From positions 51,855-115,854 of the forward strand of contig PBMB01000019.1 in NCBI GenBank assembly GCA_002722455.1: DNA of 64,000 nucleotides, read 5' to 3'. Made by a program: the position numbers and the translations under genes. The notes under the pieces are model-generated. The model saw nothing but the letters and a program-made list of their open reading frames with translations. It was not told the DNA's origin and made no database searches. Below are positions 1 through 8,089 of the stretch, piece by piece. The first letter of the stretch is position 1. Every line of letters begins with the position of its first letter. Origin of the DNA: Chloroflexota bacterium. Its GTDB lineage: Bacteria > Chloroflexota > Dehalococcoidia > Lucifugimonadales > GCA-2722455.

Positions 1-62
1 AGAATTATTCAAAATTCGCTTCTAATGTATCATTTCTCGATTTTTAAAACATTGGGCTAAAT

Positions 63-1079
63 ATGTGTAAACTTGAACAATTTAAATCAGAAGCAAGTGA
101 AAAAGGCTTAACTCTTCTTGGTAAGAGCAACAGCCCTGAATCTTATTTGTATCGGTTTAATTCATGTGGACACACGAAAGAATACAAGCCCTATGAACTC
201 AGAAACACTAATCCTGTCTGTAATGAGTGTAAACTCGAACAATTCAAACTTGAAGCCAACGAGAAAGGTTTAACTCTTCTTCACAAAAGTGACAAGCGAA
301 GCCATTACTGGTATCAGTTTGATAAATGTGGTCATCAAAAGGAATATAAGCCCTCCCACGTTAGACGTAGACAGCCAACTTGTGAAAGCTGTCAAATAGA
401 GCAATTCAAATTTGAAGCCAAAGAGAAAGGATTAACTCTTATTCGCAAAGCTGAGAAATTCGGTAATTATGTTTATCAATTTGACAAATGTGGTCATCAA
501 AAGGAATATCAAGCAGTCCACGTTCGAAAAAAACAGCCACATTGTGAGATTTGTCAATTTGAACAATTCAAACTTGAAGCTGACCAAAAAGATATGAGTA
601 TTATAAGCAAAGGGACTAAAACAGGATATTATCTCTATCAATTTAATGAATGTGGTCATCAAAAAGAATATCAACCTTCTGACATTCGACATAAAAGCGT
701 CTGTTGTGAGTTCTGTGGCAATTCTCATTTCCACCAAAAAACTTATGTTTACTTACTTCTCATACACAATGAAGAAAATTCATTCTTGAAACTTGGTATT
801 GCTAATAATATTTTAAGCCGACAAAAGAACTACAAACTTGATAAATCTTATACTGTTGAAGAATTAGATTCTGTTTTAGTCGATACTAAATTCATTGCTC
901 TTGAATATGAAAAAAACATTCATTCTAATTATACTTCAAACAACTTAGATCACTCTATTATGAATGAAATCATGGCTTCTGGTTATACAGAGTGTTATCC
1001 TGTTATTCTCGAAAAGGCGTTACTTGCAGAAATAGACCTTATCAAGATAAAAGAAAAAGAACTTAAAAAAGTTGCCTAA
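63..1079 (+). CDS. GIY-YIG nuclease-like protein with four zinc-finger repeats
   Basis: A 338-residue protein. Residues about 3-220 are four tandem copies of a unit of about 55 residues with the pattern EQFK.EA..KGL..., then CGH.KEY.P, then C..C. The conserved Cys/His spacing suggests one treble-clef zinc finger per copy. Residues about 226-338 begin with VYLLLIH and contain LKLGIANN and a following Arg-containing helix (LSRQKNY), the layout of a GIY-YIG endonuclease core. Phage GIY-YIG homing nucleases often carry such DNA-binding repeats, so a site-specific nuclease is likely. I could not place the catalytic Glu with certainty. An in-frame TAA lies at 45-47, so the start is within 20 nt; no strong ribosome-binding site is visible, and an older N-terminus may have been lost just upstream. 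Confidence 0.6.
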   Translation: MCKLEQFKSEASEKGLTLLGKSNSPESYLYRFNSCGHTKEYKPYELRNTNPVCNECKLEQFKLEANEKGLTLLHKSDKRSHYWYQFDKCGHQKEYKPSHVRRRQPTCESCQIEQFKFEAKEKGLTLIRKAEKFGNYVYQFDKCGHQKEYQAVHVRKKQPHCEICQFEQFKLEADQKDMSIISKGTKTGYYLYQFNECGHQKEYQPSDIRHKSVCCEFCGNSHFHQKTYVYLLLIHNEENSFLKLGIANNILSRQKNYKLDKSYTVEELDSVLVDTKFIALEYEKNIHSNYTSNNLDHSIMNEIMASGYTECYPVILEKALLAEIDLIKIKEKELKKVA

Positions 1080-1100
1080 ATCGACGTTTTTTGCTATGAT
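1072..1100 (+). promoter_or_regulatory. sigma70-type promoter
   Basis: TTGCCT at 1072-1077, a 17-bp spacer and TATGAT at 1095-1100, upstream of the gene starting at 1135. Confidence 0.65.
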
Positions 1101-1134
1101 AAACGCAGTTTAAAAACGATTGTAAGAGGTTTAA

Positions 1135-1500
1135 ATGTCAAAACTCAATGCAGAAAAAATCTTGCCTATCATAGAATCCGAACTTCATCTTGGTTCTGAT
1201 TTAGTTAGAAAGATTGCGCTTGTTTTTGATAAAACCATTTATTTTCGTGGTATTGGAGAAAAACGAGTTCTTCAAGCTCTCAACTTATTTCTTCAAAATA
1301 AGACCCCAAATCACAACTTGGCTGACTCTTTTTATAATTCGTCTTCTTCTGGATTTACAGCTATTCTTTCTTCTGTACGATACTTACATAAGCACGACTC
1401 CACAGAAGAGCAAGCATTGGCATTTCTTAAAAAATTCAGTGAAAACCTAACTAAATTAGAACGTGAACATTTGTTTACACAAGAAAAAATCAACCATTAA
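1135..1500 (+). CDS. hypothetical protein, 121 aa
   Basis: Not recognised. Predicted helical throughout, with a Ser-rich turn (SSSSG) near residue 70 and a charged C-terminal helix. It starts after AGAGGT and stands first in a three-gene run with the genes at 1510 (9-nt gap) and 1996. A promoter ends at 1100. Confidence 0.7.
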   Translation: MSKLNAEKILPIIESELHLGSDLVRKIALVFDKTIYFRGIGEKRVLQALNLFLQNKTPNHNLADSFYNSSSSGFTAILSSVRYLHKHDSTEEQALAFLKKFSENLTKLEREHLFTQEKINH

Positions 1501-1509
1501 GGAAAAGCA

Positions 1510-1986
1510 ATGAATCTTAAACCTCATCTAGTTCCAGAAATTTATGATGTTGCGCAAGTTTATGAAAGAACTAATTTGAAAAAATTCCCGATTTTTAAAG
1601 AACTGATTGATAAAATGGATCTCAATTCAGCAGAAGAAGAAGAAAACGTGTTTAACTCACTGCAAGATATTCTTGAAAATTATCAATCCACAACGCTTCT
1701 TCATTTTGAATCCAAAATCGTTCCTATCAATGACGAAGGCGACGAAATGCCTGTTTATTTTTACAATGAAGCATTGAACGAATCCGAAGAACAAAAGAAA
1801 ACAATGGATTATCTGTGTAAGTCTGTTCAGGTAGCTCATTACTTACACAATACAAAAGAACCGTTTAGTAAATTACCAAATGAAGTTAAATTTGTCGATT
1901 TCATGGCTAACGAAGGAAATTACAAAAAAATGATTAAGCATTTTTATTCTACGCCATTCATTATCCACATGGATCTGCTTTATTAA
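1510..1986 (+). CDS. hypothetical acidic protein, 158 aa
   Basis: Not recognised. Soluble and acidic, with a Glu-rich stretch near residues 42-48. It starts 9 nt after the previous gene with GGAAAAGC as ribosome-binding site. Its TAA is in the same frame as the next gene and only three codons before it, so the two could be halves of one interrupted gene; the different character of the proteins makes separate genes more likely. Confidence 0.65.
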   Translation: MNLKPHLVPEIYDVAQVYERTNLKKFPIFKELIDKMDLNSAEEEENVFNSLQDILENYQSTTLLHFESKIVPINDEGDEMPVYFYNEALNESEEQKKTMDYLCKSVQVAHYLHNTKEPFSKLPNEVKFVDFMANEGNYKKMIKHFYSTPFIIHMDLLY

Positions 1987-1995
1987 ATCTTTTTT

Positions 1996-2433
1996 ATGAT
2001 TTTTGTTAAAAATTACTATAAAGATTTTGGTGCAAGAGAATTAGCACACCGTGTTAAATCCAAAGACCAGAAATCATTACAATTAATGGCTGAAGAGATT
2101 TCAGCCATATTACCATCTGACGTTATTATTGTCCCTGTTCCTTCTCGAAATGGATATGCCACTGACACTTTAGACATTGCTCAGATTATTGTTCGCCTTA
2201 ATGGTGGCAAAGTTCTTGATATATTAAAAGGAAAAGAGAGAGAATCATTATATTCACTGAAAAAAAACAATAAAAAGATCGATGAAGACTTTTTTTGCTT
2301 TTATCTCGTTGGTAATGAACCTGATTCTGTATATTATGTTCTTGATACTGTTGTCGATACTGGACGAACATTAAACGAAATAAGTAAGTTACTCTCAAAC
2401 CCCTTGTTTGTTTGTCACTCAAAAGTTTTCTAA
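1996..2433 (+). CDS. phosphoribosyltransferase-like protein
   Basis: A 145-residue protein with the type I phosphoribosyltransferase core. A strand IIVPVPSRNG lies at residues 44-53, and the PRPP-binding loop VLDTVVDTGRT at 115-125 matches the family pattern of hydrophobics, two acidic/polar residues and TG.T. Such enzymes transfer ribose-5-phosphate from PRPP to a base; ComF-type relatives have less clear roles. The protein is shorter than most family members (about 180-220 aa), with little after the PRPP loop, so the C-terminal part may be missing. No clear ribosome-binding site precedes the ATG, only TCTTTTTT, so it may depend on coupling to the gene ending at 1986. Substrate unknown. Confidence 0.6.
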   Translation: MIFVKNYYKDFGARELAHRVKSKDQKSLQLMAEEISAILPSDVIIVPVPSRNGYATDTLDIAQIIVRLNGGKVLDILKGKERESLYSLKKNNKKIDEDFFCFYLVGNEPDSVYYVLDTVVDTGRTLNEISKLLSNPLFVCHSKVF

Positions 2434-2449
2434 CCAACCATAAAAAACG

Positions 2450-2478
2450 TTGTTTCGTTGGTCTTTTTATTGTATAAT
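2450..2478 (+). promoter_or_regulatory. sigma70-type promoter
   Basis: TTGTTT at 2450-2455, 17-bp spacer, TATAAT at 2473-2478; drives the pair of genes at 2512 and 2781. Confidence 0.75.
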
Positions 2479-2511
2479 TAACGTAGTTTAAAAACAAAAG
2501 GTTTTAAAGTT

Positions 2512-2778
2512 ATGGCTAAATTAGTATTAAGACACATTGATTTTCGTGAAAAAATTATTGAAATTTCCGATCAAGGTATTTGGGCTGATTATGTCCGTAA
2601 TGAAGTGACCTATAGTGAATTTATTGCTATGTCTACCGAAGATCGTAAACAAATGTTCAATGAATACATTATGGACGTAGATTTTGAAGAACTTATCGAT
2701 CAAAATCGTTGGGAAGGCATTTACAAAGAAGAACCAACATTTAACGATGAATTTGTTTCTGGATACGAAGAGGAATAA
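2512..2778 (+). CDS. hypothetical acidic protein, 88 aa
   Basis: Not recognised. A small acidic soluble protein, first in a two-gene operon; the next gene begins 2 nt after its stop. Start chosen after AAAGGTTTTAAAGTT, the typical leader of this replicon. Confidence 0.7.
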   Translation: MAKLVLRHIDFREKIIEISDQGIWADYVRNEVTYSEFIAMSTEDRKQMFNEYIMDVDFEELIDQNRWEGIYKEEPTFNDEFVSGYEEE

Positions 2779-2780
2779 TA

Positions 2781-3080
2781 ATGACTAAGTCAAAAGCAAC
2801 ACTAATGGAAACACTTGTCGCACCTAGTGGCAATTATGACGCATTTACCGATTCACAAGGTTTTACCATTGTTGATTTAAATACCAGTGGTGACAATTAT
2901 TGCCATCGAGCAGAAGCCAATGCCGCATTTGTATATAAAAACCACTTAATTAGTATGTCTACTTCTGGTCTAAATCATGGTGCTTGTCGAACAAAAATTG
3001 CTATTTTTGATAAAAATCGTAAAATTGTTACTGAAACTGACACTGTTGAAGAAGCCATTGAATACTTAAACGAAATGTAA
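2781..3080 (+). CDS. hypothetical protein, 99 aa
   Basis: Not recognised. Ends with a TVEEAIEYL helix typical of small single-domain alpha/beta proteins. Translation is probably coupled to the upstream gene, whose stop is 2 nt away. A terminator follows at 3111-3139. Confidence 0.7.
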   Translation: MTKSKATLMETLVAPSGNYDAFTDSQGFTIVDLNTSGDNYCHRAEANAAFVYKNHLISMSTSGLNHGACRTKIAIFDKNRKIVTETDTVEEAIEYLNEM

Positions 3081-3110
3081 TAAATTACATTCTTGATTAA
3101 TGAAATACGA

Positions 3111-3139
3111 AAAGCCTCTTATCATCAGAGGCTTTTTTT
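3111..3139 (+). terminator. intrinsic terminator
   Basis: AAAGCCTC / GAGGCTTT stem followed by a T-run, after the 2512-3080 operon. Confidence 0.85.
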
Positions 3140-3216
3140 CTTGTTTAACATTATCCTCATTACACTGTTTTACAAAACAAGTATCCCTATTTTTTAAATA
3201 ATAAATGCGTATTCAT

Positions 3217-3247
3217 TAAAAAAAGCAGCTCAAGCTGCTTTTTTTTA
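3217..3247 (-). terminator. intrinsic terminator (bidirectional form)
   Basis: AAAAGCAGCT, a 2-nt loop and AGCTGCTTTT; the A-run on the + strand gives a T-run for the minus-strand operon ending at 3245. Confidence 0.8.
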
Positions 3248-3712
3248 AATTGCTTCCAATTCTACTGCATATCCTGTTTCTCGCCAGTTTTCATCGAGAA
3301 TTAATAAATACATTTTTCCTTCATTTCTTTGAACTTTTACAAAACCTGACTCTACTTTATTCCAGAAATGAATAGATTGAGCGTTTTTTAATTTAAAACT
3401 CATTTCTGCATACTTGCTGTCAATGCCTGTTAATACACGGATAACAATATTCATATCAGGGCTTTTGTTTATTTTATGCAAAAAGTAATCAAATGGAAAA
3501 AATGCTTTTGTTGAGGCATTTGCATATTTAAAAGAACCATTTGTACTATTCATTCGTTTTAACTTATAAACGCCCCCTTCTCTCGGTGATTTTTGGCTCG
3601 GACTTCTACGACTCTCTAATTTTTCAACAAACAAAGAATCTGTATACTCAGATACATTATTTGAATAATGTTGTTTGCCCTCTTTGTCCAAATAAACTGC
3701 AACTGTCATCAT
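3245..3712 (-). CDS. hypothetical protein, 155 aa
   Basis: Not recognised. Starts with MMTVAVYLDKEGK after AAGGAAAAA. The middle is basic and Ser-rich (residues about 33-60); the C-terminal half looks like beta strands. Second gene of a minus-strand pair; its start lies 7 nt after the stop of the 3720-4220 gene. Confidence 0.65.
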   Translation of the reverse strand: MMTVAVYLDKEGKQHYSNNVSEYTDSLFVEKLESRRSPSQKSPREGGVYKLKRMNSTNGSFKYANASTKAFFPFDYFLHKINKSPDMNIVIRVLTGIDSKYAEMSFKLKNAQSIHFWNKVESGFVKVQRNEGKMYLLILDENWRETGYAVELEAI

Positions 3713-3719
3713 TTTTTCC

Positions 3720-4220
3720 TTACATTACAGGAATCAACATTTCTGATTCTTGATTGATTACGCTCATTACCATAACCAAATCTTTATCAGTGCCTACTAC
3801 AAGAGAAACCTTATCATTGATTAAAGACTGTTCTCCCATTTTTTCACAATTCGCTTTTGCTTCTGTCTCTTTGTAGCTTAAAGTGTCACACATTGATTCA
3901 AAATCAATATGTTTCAACAGTTTTCTGGTTAACGTAAGAACCTCTTGCTTTAATTCTTCTTTACTTAATTCTTCGACCTTTGATACTGGTGGAGTCACTT
4001 CAAAGAACAAAGTTTTCTGACCATACTGATCTACTTTGATTGAATACTTTTGAACACAATCTAAATTTTTCAAGTAATTGTTTACCTTAAAATCTAAAAC
4101 TTTTGGAATAGTGATTGAAACACCGACTTTAATCATGTTCTTACTTATAAATTCTTTAATCTCTGCTTTCAGTGATTCATCTTCAATTTTATTCATAATT
4201 GACACTAATGATAATGACAT
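3720..4220 (-). CDS. hypothetical protein, 166 aa
   Basis: Not recognised. A helical N-terminus (IMNKIEDESLKAEIKEF) is followed by a mixed region and an EELSKEELKQEVL helix. First gene of the minus-strand operon, with a strong promoter and an inverted repeat over its -35 region (see those entries). Confidence 0.65.
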   Translation of the reverse strand: MSLSLVSIMNKIEDESLKAEIKEFISKNMIKVGVSITIPKVLDFKVNNYLKNLDCVQKYSIKVDQYGQKTLFFEVTPPVSKVEELSKEELKQEVLTLTRKLLKHIDFESMCDTLSYKETEAKANCEKMGEQSLINDKVSLVVGTDKDLVMVMSVINQESEMLIPVM

Positions 4221-4253
4221 TTTTCAACCTTTAATATGTTTTTAATTTTATTA

Positions 4254-4289
4254 ATTATACCAAAATGATTCTTTAAAAACAATCATTTT
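4254..4289 (-). promoter_or_regulatory. minus-strand promoter with overlapping inverted repeat
   Basis: On the minus strand, TTGTTT (4282-4277), 17-bp spacer and TATAAT (4259-4254). AAAATGATT at 4262-4270 and AATCATTTT at 4281-4289 form a perfect 9-bp inverted repeat that covers the -35 box and spacer, a plausible repressor operator. Confidence 0.6.
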
Positions 4290-4362
4290 AATTTATTCTT
4301 TTCCTTGTTTTTTTTCTTTTTTTATTTTATAATTTGTTGATTCAAACAATGCAGGTTCTTCT

Positions 4363-4659
4363 ATGAAAAATAAAAAAGCACAACTGCTATTAAGCCAAAC
4401 AACAGAAAAAGGTCGAGTTTCAGTATCTGCAGAAGGTAAACGACTTAGACTCTATTTCTACAGCGAATCTCAATATCGAATGAAACATAATACTTCTAGT
4501 ATTTCTGATTCCTCTTACGAGTTTTGTTCAAATCCACAAAAAATTATGGTGAATGGTAAAGTTCAAAATTATTCTGAAGTTTGCGATGACGTAACACGTA
4601 AAAGTCAATTTCGTGACGCCAAGGTTTTGGCTGTTTCTACAAGTGACTCATTAGTTTAA
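4363..4659 (+). CDS. hypothetical protein, 98 aa, shares N-terminal motif with next gene
   Basis: Not recognised. Residues 1-30 follow the pattern MKN..A..LL...T..G.VS.SA.G.R, repeated at the start of the 264-residue protein encoded at 4727. The two genes are neighbours, so the motif may be a duplicated N-terminal module. The rest is basic and Ser-rich. Start chosen at the ATG after a TTCT-rich leader; no strong ribosome-binding site. Confidence 0.6.
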   Translation: MKNKKAQLLLSQTTEKGRVSVSAEGKRLRLYFYSESQYRMKHNTSSISDSSYEFCSNPQKIMVNGKVQNYSEVCDDVTRKSQFRDAKVLAVSTSDSLV

Positions 4660-4665
4660 AAACGC

Positions 4666-4694
4666 TTGTTTTTCTTGCGTTAATATTTTATAAT
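4666..4694 (+). promoter_or_regulatory. sigma70-type promoter
   Basis: TTGTTT at 4666-4671, 17-bp spacer, TATAAT at 4689-4694, before the gene at 4727. Confidence 0.75.
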
Positions 4695-4726
4695 TACCAC
4701 AACTTAAAAATAAATCGGTATTAAAA

Positions 4727-5521
4727 ATGAAAAATCGCTTTGCTAAGAGCCTTCTTAAAAAATCTACTGTAAGTGGAACAGTTTCTATTTCAGCGTCAGG
4801 CGAACGATACGTTTCGTATCGTGGTGTTCGACCAATCTTTGAATCCGAATTCAAAGATAACGCACTAACGACAGAAAACTACAAATCCCACTTTTTAGGT
4901 CATGCCATTGATATGAATGGCTACAAATCAGACCTTTATTTAATTGAATACGTTAAAGGCGGTTTTTCAGTTGATCGATATAATGCGATTATTAAATATG
5001 CAGAAGACGATCCTTGCTATTCTAGCGGTCTTTGCTTTATGATTAATGCTTTGGTTTACAAGCAATCTTACAATGAGGCTTTGATTACACTTTACAAACG
5101 TGCCGTTAAAGCAAGTATTCTTAAAGAAGAGTCCTACATTGTTGGTTATTCAGACAAACTAAACGATTTAGAGGACGAGAAGTATTACAACTCTGAGTAT
5201 TACCTAAATCGACCTGAAAATGTTAATTACTTGTCAAAAGAAGTTGAAGAAATGTCGGATGAAGACGTTGACCAACTGGAAAAAGAAACAAAACAAAAGC
5301 AAACTGACTATGATAACGCATATCGCAAAGAAAACGGATCTGTGCCTGTTGCTCCTGTATTAAAAAATCCTAAATATCATACATTTGAGTCAGAAAAAGA
5401 AGCTCAAAAATATTGTGGTAAATATTGGCGTAAAGTTAATGCTTTTTCAAAATCTCATCTTAATGAAATTGTTAAAGAGATTGATTTTAATAAAATGATT
5501 ATGAAAGACCTTTTTGCTTAA
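4727..5521 (+). CDS. hypothetical protein, 264 aa
   Basis: Not recognised. It opens with the same 30-residue module as the preceding gene (MKNRFAKSLLKKSTVSG...). Residues about 150-200 are highly charged and probably coiled coil (VEEMSDEDVDQLEKETKQ); the C-terminus is a KYWRKVNAF...EIVKEID helix. A terminator at 5542-5570 follows directly. Confidence 0.7.
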   Translation: MKNRFAKSLLKKSTVSGTVSISASGERYVSYRGVRPIFESEFKDNALTTENYKSHFLGHAIDMNGYKSDLYLIEYVKGGFSVDRYNAIIKYAEDDPCYSSGLCFMINALVYKQSYNEALITLYKRAVKASILKEESYIVGYSDKLNDLEDEKYYNSEYYLNRPENVNYLSKEVEEMSDEDVDQLEKETKQKQTDYDNAYRKENGSVPVAPVLKNPKYHTFESEKEAQKYCGKYWRKVNAFSKSHLNEIVKEIDFNKMIMKDLFA

Positions 5522-5541
5522 AAATTGACTTTATTTCTTTT

Positions 5542-5577
5542 AAAAGGTTGAACTGTTCAACCTTTTTTTTGTATAAT
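5542..5577 (+). promoter_or_regulatory. composite terminator-promoter
   Basis: The hairpin AAAAGGTTGAA / TTCAACCTTTT plus T-run ends the upstream gene. The same bases hold TTGAAC (5548-5553), and TATAAT follows at 5572-5577 (18-bp spacer). Confidence 0.65.
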
Positions 5578-5582
5578 TTCTT

Positions 5583-5697
5583 TATGTTTTTGATACTTAG
5601 AAAAAGAGCTAATAGAATATATCCAAGCGCACTTTATTACGACAGAACCGAAAAAAGAGAGTTTTTTCGAAAAAATATGGAATTCTCTTTTTTAAAT
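5583..5697 (+). ncRNA. possible small RNA or 43-codon mini-gene
   Basis: Between the composite promoter ending at 5577 and the next gene's promoter (-10 at 5711) lies a short transcription unit ending in an AAAAAGAGA / TCTCTTTTT hairpin with a T-run (about 5655-5696). A 43-codon leaderless ORF starts at the ATG at 5584 but runs through the hairpin, so an RNA product is the simpler reading. Uncertain. Confidence 0.35.
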
Positions 5698-5751
5698 GTA
5701 TGTTTTTTGCTATAATTTAAAAACAAATTAAAAATAAAAAGGTTTACTACA

Positions 5752-6036
5752 ATGTATCAAGATTATTCTTTGGAAACTTCTTTTGGTGACTTCGTGGTTT
5801 CTATTCCAGAAAATTCAAAAGACCCACATGCTGCAGCCGTTGAGGAAATGACTAATCAGTTAAACTCTGCTAATTGTCGTCAATCTTATCCTGACGAAAA
5901 TGGCACTATTCAATCTATTGACGTTGGTTTTTACTATGGTCATAGTGTTGTTGATATTGAATATGACACTAACAGTGAGTCTATTGCACTAGATATTGCT
6001 ACCGATAAATTAATTAAAGAACTTCAAGAACAATAA
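5752..6036 (+). CDS. hypothetical acidic protein, 94 aa
   Basis: Not recognised. Acidic alpha/beta protein with a C-terminal helix LDIATDKLIKELQEQ. -10 TATAAT at 5711-5716 and AAAAGGTTT before the ATG. Terminator at 6084-6106. Confidence 0.7.
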   Translation: MYQDYSLETSFGDFVVSIPENSKDPHAAAVEEMTNQLNSANCRQSYPDENGTIQSIDVGFYYGHSVVDIEYDTNSESIALDIATDKLIKELQEQ

Positions 6037-6083
6037 TCAATAAAATAAATTATACTTTTATAATATTTAATTCTAATTATTTT

Positions 6084-6108
6084 AAAGCCCTTTTCTTAGG
6101 GCTTTTTT
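6084..6108 (+). terminator. intrinsic terminator
   Basis: AAAGCCC / GGGCTTT stem with an 8-nt loop and T-run. Confidence 0.85.
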
Positions 6109-6348
6109 ATTTTAAATGTTTGTCTGCTTTTTATTTTGCTATTGTTTTTGCGTATTTTGTTTTTTATTCTCTTTTATTTCATAAACTTAAACTCCAATAT
6201 GTCATGTCTTTTATCCGCTTTGCATTTCTTTTGCTTTAAATAGTTAGAATTTTAATTCTTATATATAAATCCTTATTTTTTAAATTATTTGTTAATATAG
6301 TTTTTTATAATCTCATGTTTCTCATTTTTCCTTCTTTTTCTCTTTTTT

Positions 6349-6640
6349 GTGTTTTTTTAAAATAATTGTTTTTATTATCAATGTTTTATTGCTCATATAT
6401 AATATGTAATCCTTTGTTTTTTTCCGTCTTTCGTTTTTTTGTTTTTATTCAATATAGTCTTACATTTGTAAGACTATATTTAGAAGATTGAAAAATAAAA
6501 TCCTTATTTTAAAGCAATGGGAAGCCATTATTTATTTTCTTTTTTTATTATTATTGTTTTATTTATCTTTTTAAAAAACAATTCTTTTATTATCAGTGGT
6601 TTATTATTTATATATACAACATACAATCCTTTGTTTTTGT
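6349..6640 (+). repeat. diverged direct repeat pair flanking the palindrome
   Basis: The segments around 6349-6425 and 6558-6640 share TTTTTATTATCA.T..TTTATT, then TATATA, then ACAATCCTTTG-like blocks in the same order. The palindrome at 6451-6480 lies between the two copies. Confidence 0.5.
6451..6480. repeat. perfect 30-bp palindrome
   Basis: AATATAGTCTTACA, TT, TGTAAGACTATATT: 14-bp arms with a 2-bp centre. It is not followed by a T-run on + and does not follow a gene, so a protein-binding site or cruciform is more likely than a terminator. Confidence 0.85.
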
Positions 6641-7038
6641 TAGTTGTTTGCTTTACTTATTGTTATTTAATGTCTTTTGTTTTTCAAAAGTTAAATTTAA
6701 ATATCAACCAAATTAAATACTTATTTTTAAAGCTTTTTTTTAAATTGTATTTTTTACATTTTTTTAATTGCTCACTTTTTTTTGTTTTTTAAAATTATTT
6801 TGTTTTAGAACAATACCTTAGAGTTTATATAAAGAACCTAAATTTTGACACTTATTTCTCTCTACTATTTTTAAAGAAGATTTTATTATTATATATAGTT
6901 TTCATTTAAATAAAAAAACTTGTTTTTAGATAAAAAACAAATTCCTTTTGCATTATTGGCTTTCTTTTTATTGGTTTTTTTAGACTTTTTATTGGCTTTC
7001 TTTCATGAAACAGTAATTTAAGTCTTAAATAACCTCAA

Positions 7039-7066
7039 AAAAATGCTGCAAGCTGCAGCATCTTTA
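7039..7066 (-). terminator. intrinsic terminator for the minus-strand gene
   Basis: ATGCTGCA / TGCAGCAT stem; the A-run on the + strand at 7037-7042 gives a T-run on the minus strand, downstream of the 7081-8043 gene. Confidence 0.8.
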
Positions 7067-7080
7067 TTTTCTTGTCGGCT

Positions 7081-8043
7081 TTATCTTTCTATCACGAAAA
7101 ATTCTGCTATTTCGAGAGTTTTCTCTGATAATGATTTTGGTAATGTATCAAATACCTCCCCTAACAAATCACCTTCTTCATTTTGGTATTCAAAATATGG
7201 AGCTGTCATTACCTCAAAGCCTTCAAACAGATCATTGTCCTTACCATAAAGCCAAGACCAAAACTCTTTCTCTGCCCCTGCCTGTTTCATTTGAGCAATC
7301 ATTTCTTCTGGCTTTATAAATTGACCTTCTTCATTAGTTAAAATCCAAGTTCCAGATAAAGCGCAGTCTATTTCGCCTATTGTGTAAAACACCGTAGAAT
7401 CGCTTTCTAGTTCGTGTCCAAACAAATGAACAGCCTTGTAGTCTGAAATAGAATCGTTTTTGATACTTTCATAGTTGAAGCTAACCATTTCTTCAAAAAG
7501 AATATAACAGCTTCGAAATGCGTCTAATTCAGAACCATTATCAAAATATAAATCGGCTACAATCCCTTCGTCTGTTGTTTTCACTTCAACAAAATGCTCT
7601 TTATCTAATTTGATATGCCAACCGTTCCAAACGTCTTGATCTGTTAGCATCTTCTCAAAAGAACCAAAAGACAGATCTTTTATGAAACCTTCAGAGACAA
7701 TATTTTCGATAGAAAAACCCATATCTTTTGAAATACCGAGTTCTTTATCGTTTATTGCCACATAGTAACAAAATTCTTCTTCTTCGCTAAAACACTCAAA
7801 TTGTTTTGTGTTTACGACCAAAGGTAAATAAAGAATACCTGATATAACGACAGGAGAGCGTTCTTCTAGGTTTTTAGATAGTTTGTTTAAGGGTTTGTTG
7901 AATAAACTTCTAGATAGCGCATTTTGCGCTTCTGATAGCGTTTTAAATTTTGATTGTTTTTTTAATTTCTTCGCTTCGTTTTTAAGCGTAGATAGTGGTT
8001 TGCCGTTTGGCAGAAATGTGAAGTTTTTAGTTTTGTTTTGCAT
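7081..8043 (-). CDS. hypothetical protein, 320 aa
   Basis: Not recognised. A basic N-terminus contains LKKQSKFKTLSEAQNALSRS (residues about 27-46), a helix pair resembling the short N-terminal motif of many phage/plasmid proteins that carry a variable downstream domain. Residues 60-320 are acidic, mixed alpha/beta, rich in Phe and Trp. The ribosome-binding site on the minus strand is AGGAACTC. It is one of the longest genes in the window and isolated on the minus strand next to the non-coding region. Confidence 0.7.
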   Translation of the reverse strand: MQNKTKNFTFLPNGKPLSTLKNEAKKLKKQSKFKTLSEAQNALSRSLFNKPLNKLSKNLEERSPVVISGILYLPLVVNTKQFECFSEEEEFCYYVAINDKELGISKDMGFSIENIVSEGFIKDLSFGSFEKMLTDQDVWNGWHIKLDKEHFVEVKTTDEGIVADLYFDNGSELDAFRSCYILFEEMVSFNYESIKNDSISDYKAVHLFGHELESDSTVFYTIGEIDCALSGTWILTNEEGQFIKPEEMIAQMKQAGAEKEFWSWLYGKDNDLFEGFEVMTAPYFEYQNEEGDLLGEVFDTLPKSLSEKTLEIAEFFVIER

Positions 8044-8089
8044 AATGAGTTCCTATTATTTTGCAATACGAAACAGCCCATAGTTCTTA

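Larger units (their letters stand above)
6109..7038. other. 930-bp non-coding AT-rich region
   Basis: No supportable gene. It contains a perfect 30-bp palindrome (6451-6480), a diverged direct repeat (about 6349-6425 and 6558-6640) and two copies of TTATTGGCTTTCTTT near 6955 and 6990. The open frame at 6517-6792 encodes only a Phe/Leu/Ile-rich low-complexity chain expected from T-rich DNA. Long non-coding AT-rich DNA with repeats would suit a replication origin or centromere-like site, but no DnaA-box cluster or adjacent initiator gene was seen. Confidence 0.6.

Noticed and set aside
1510..2433. Single gene interrupted by one TAA between the 1510 and 1996 frames
   Set aside because: Same frame and close spacing, but the second protein starts like a complete phosphoribosyltransferase and the first has an acidic, unrelated character.
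6517..6792. 91-codon frame in the non-coding region
   Set aside because: Low-complexity Phe/Leu/Ile product with no ribosome-binding site; typical chance frame in T-rich DNA.
6109..7038. Replication origin
   Set aside because: No DnaA boxes, iterons with a consistent period or adjacent replication gene were found; kept only as a possibility.
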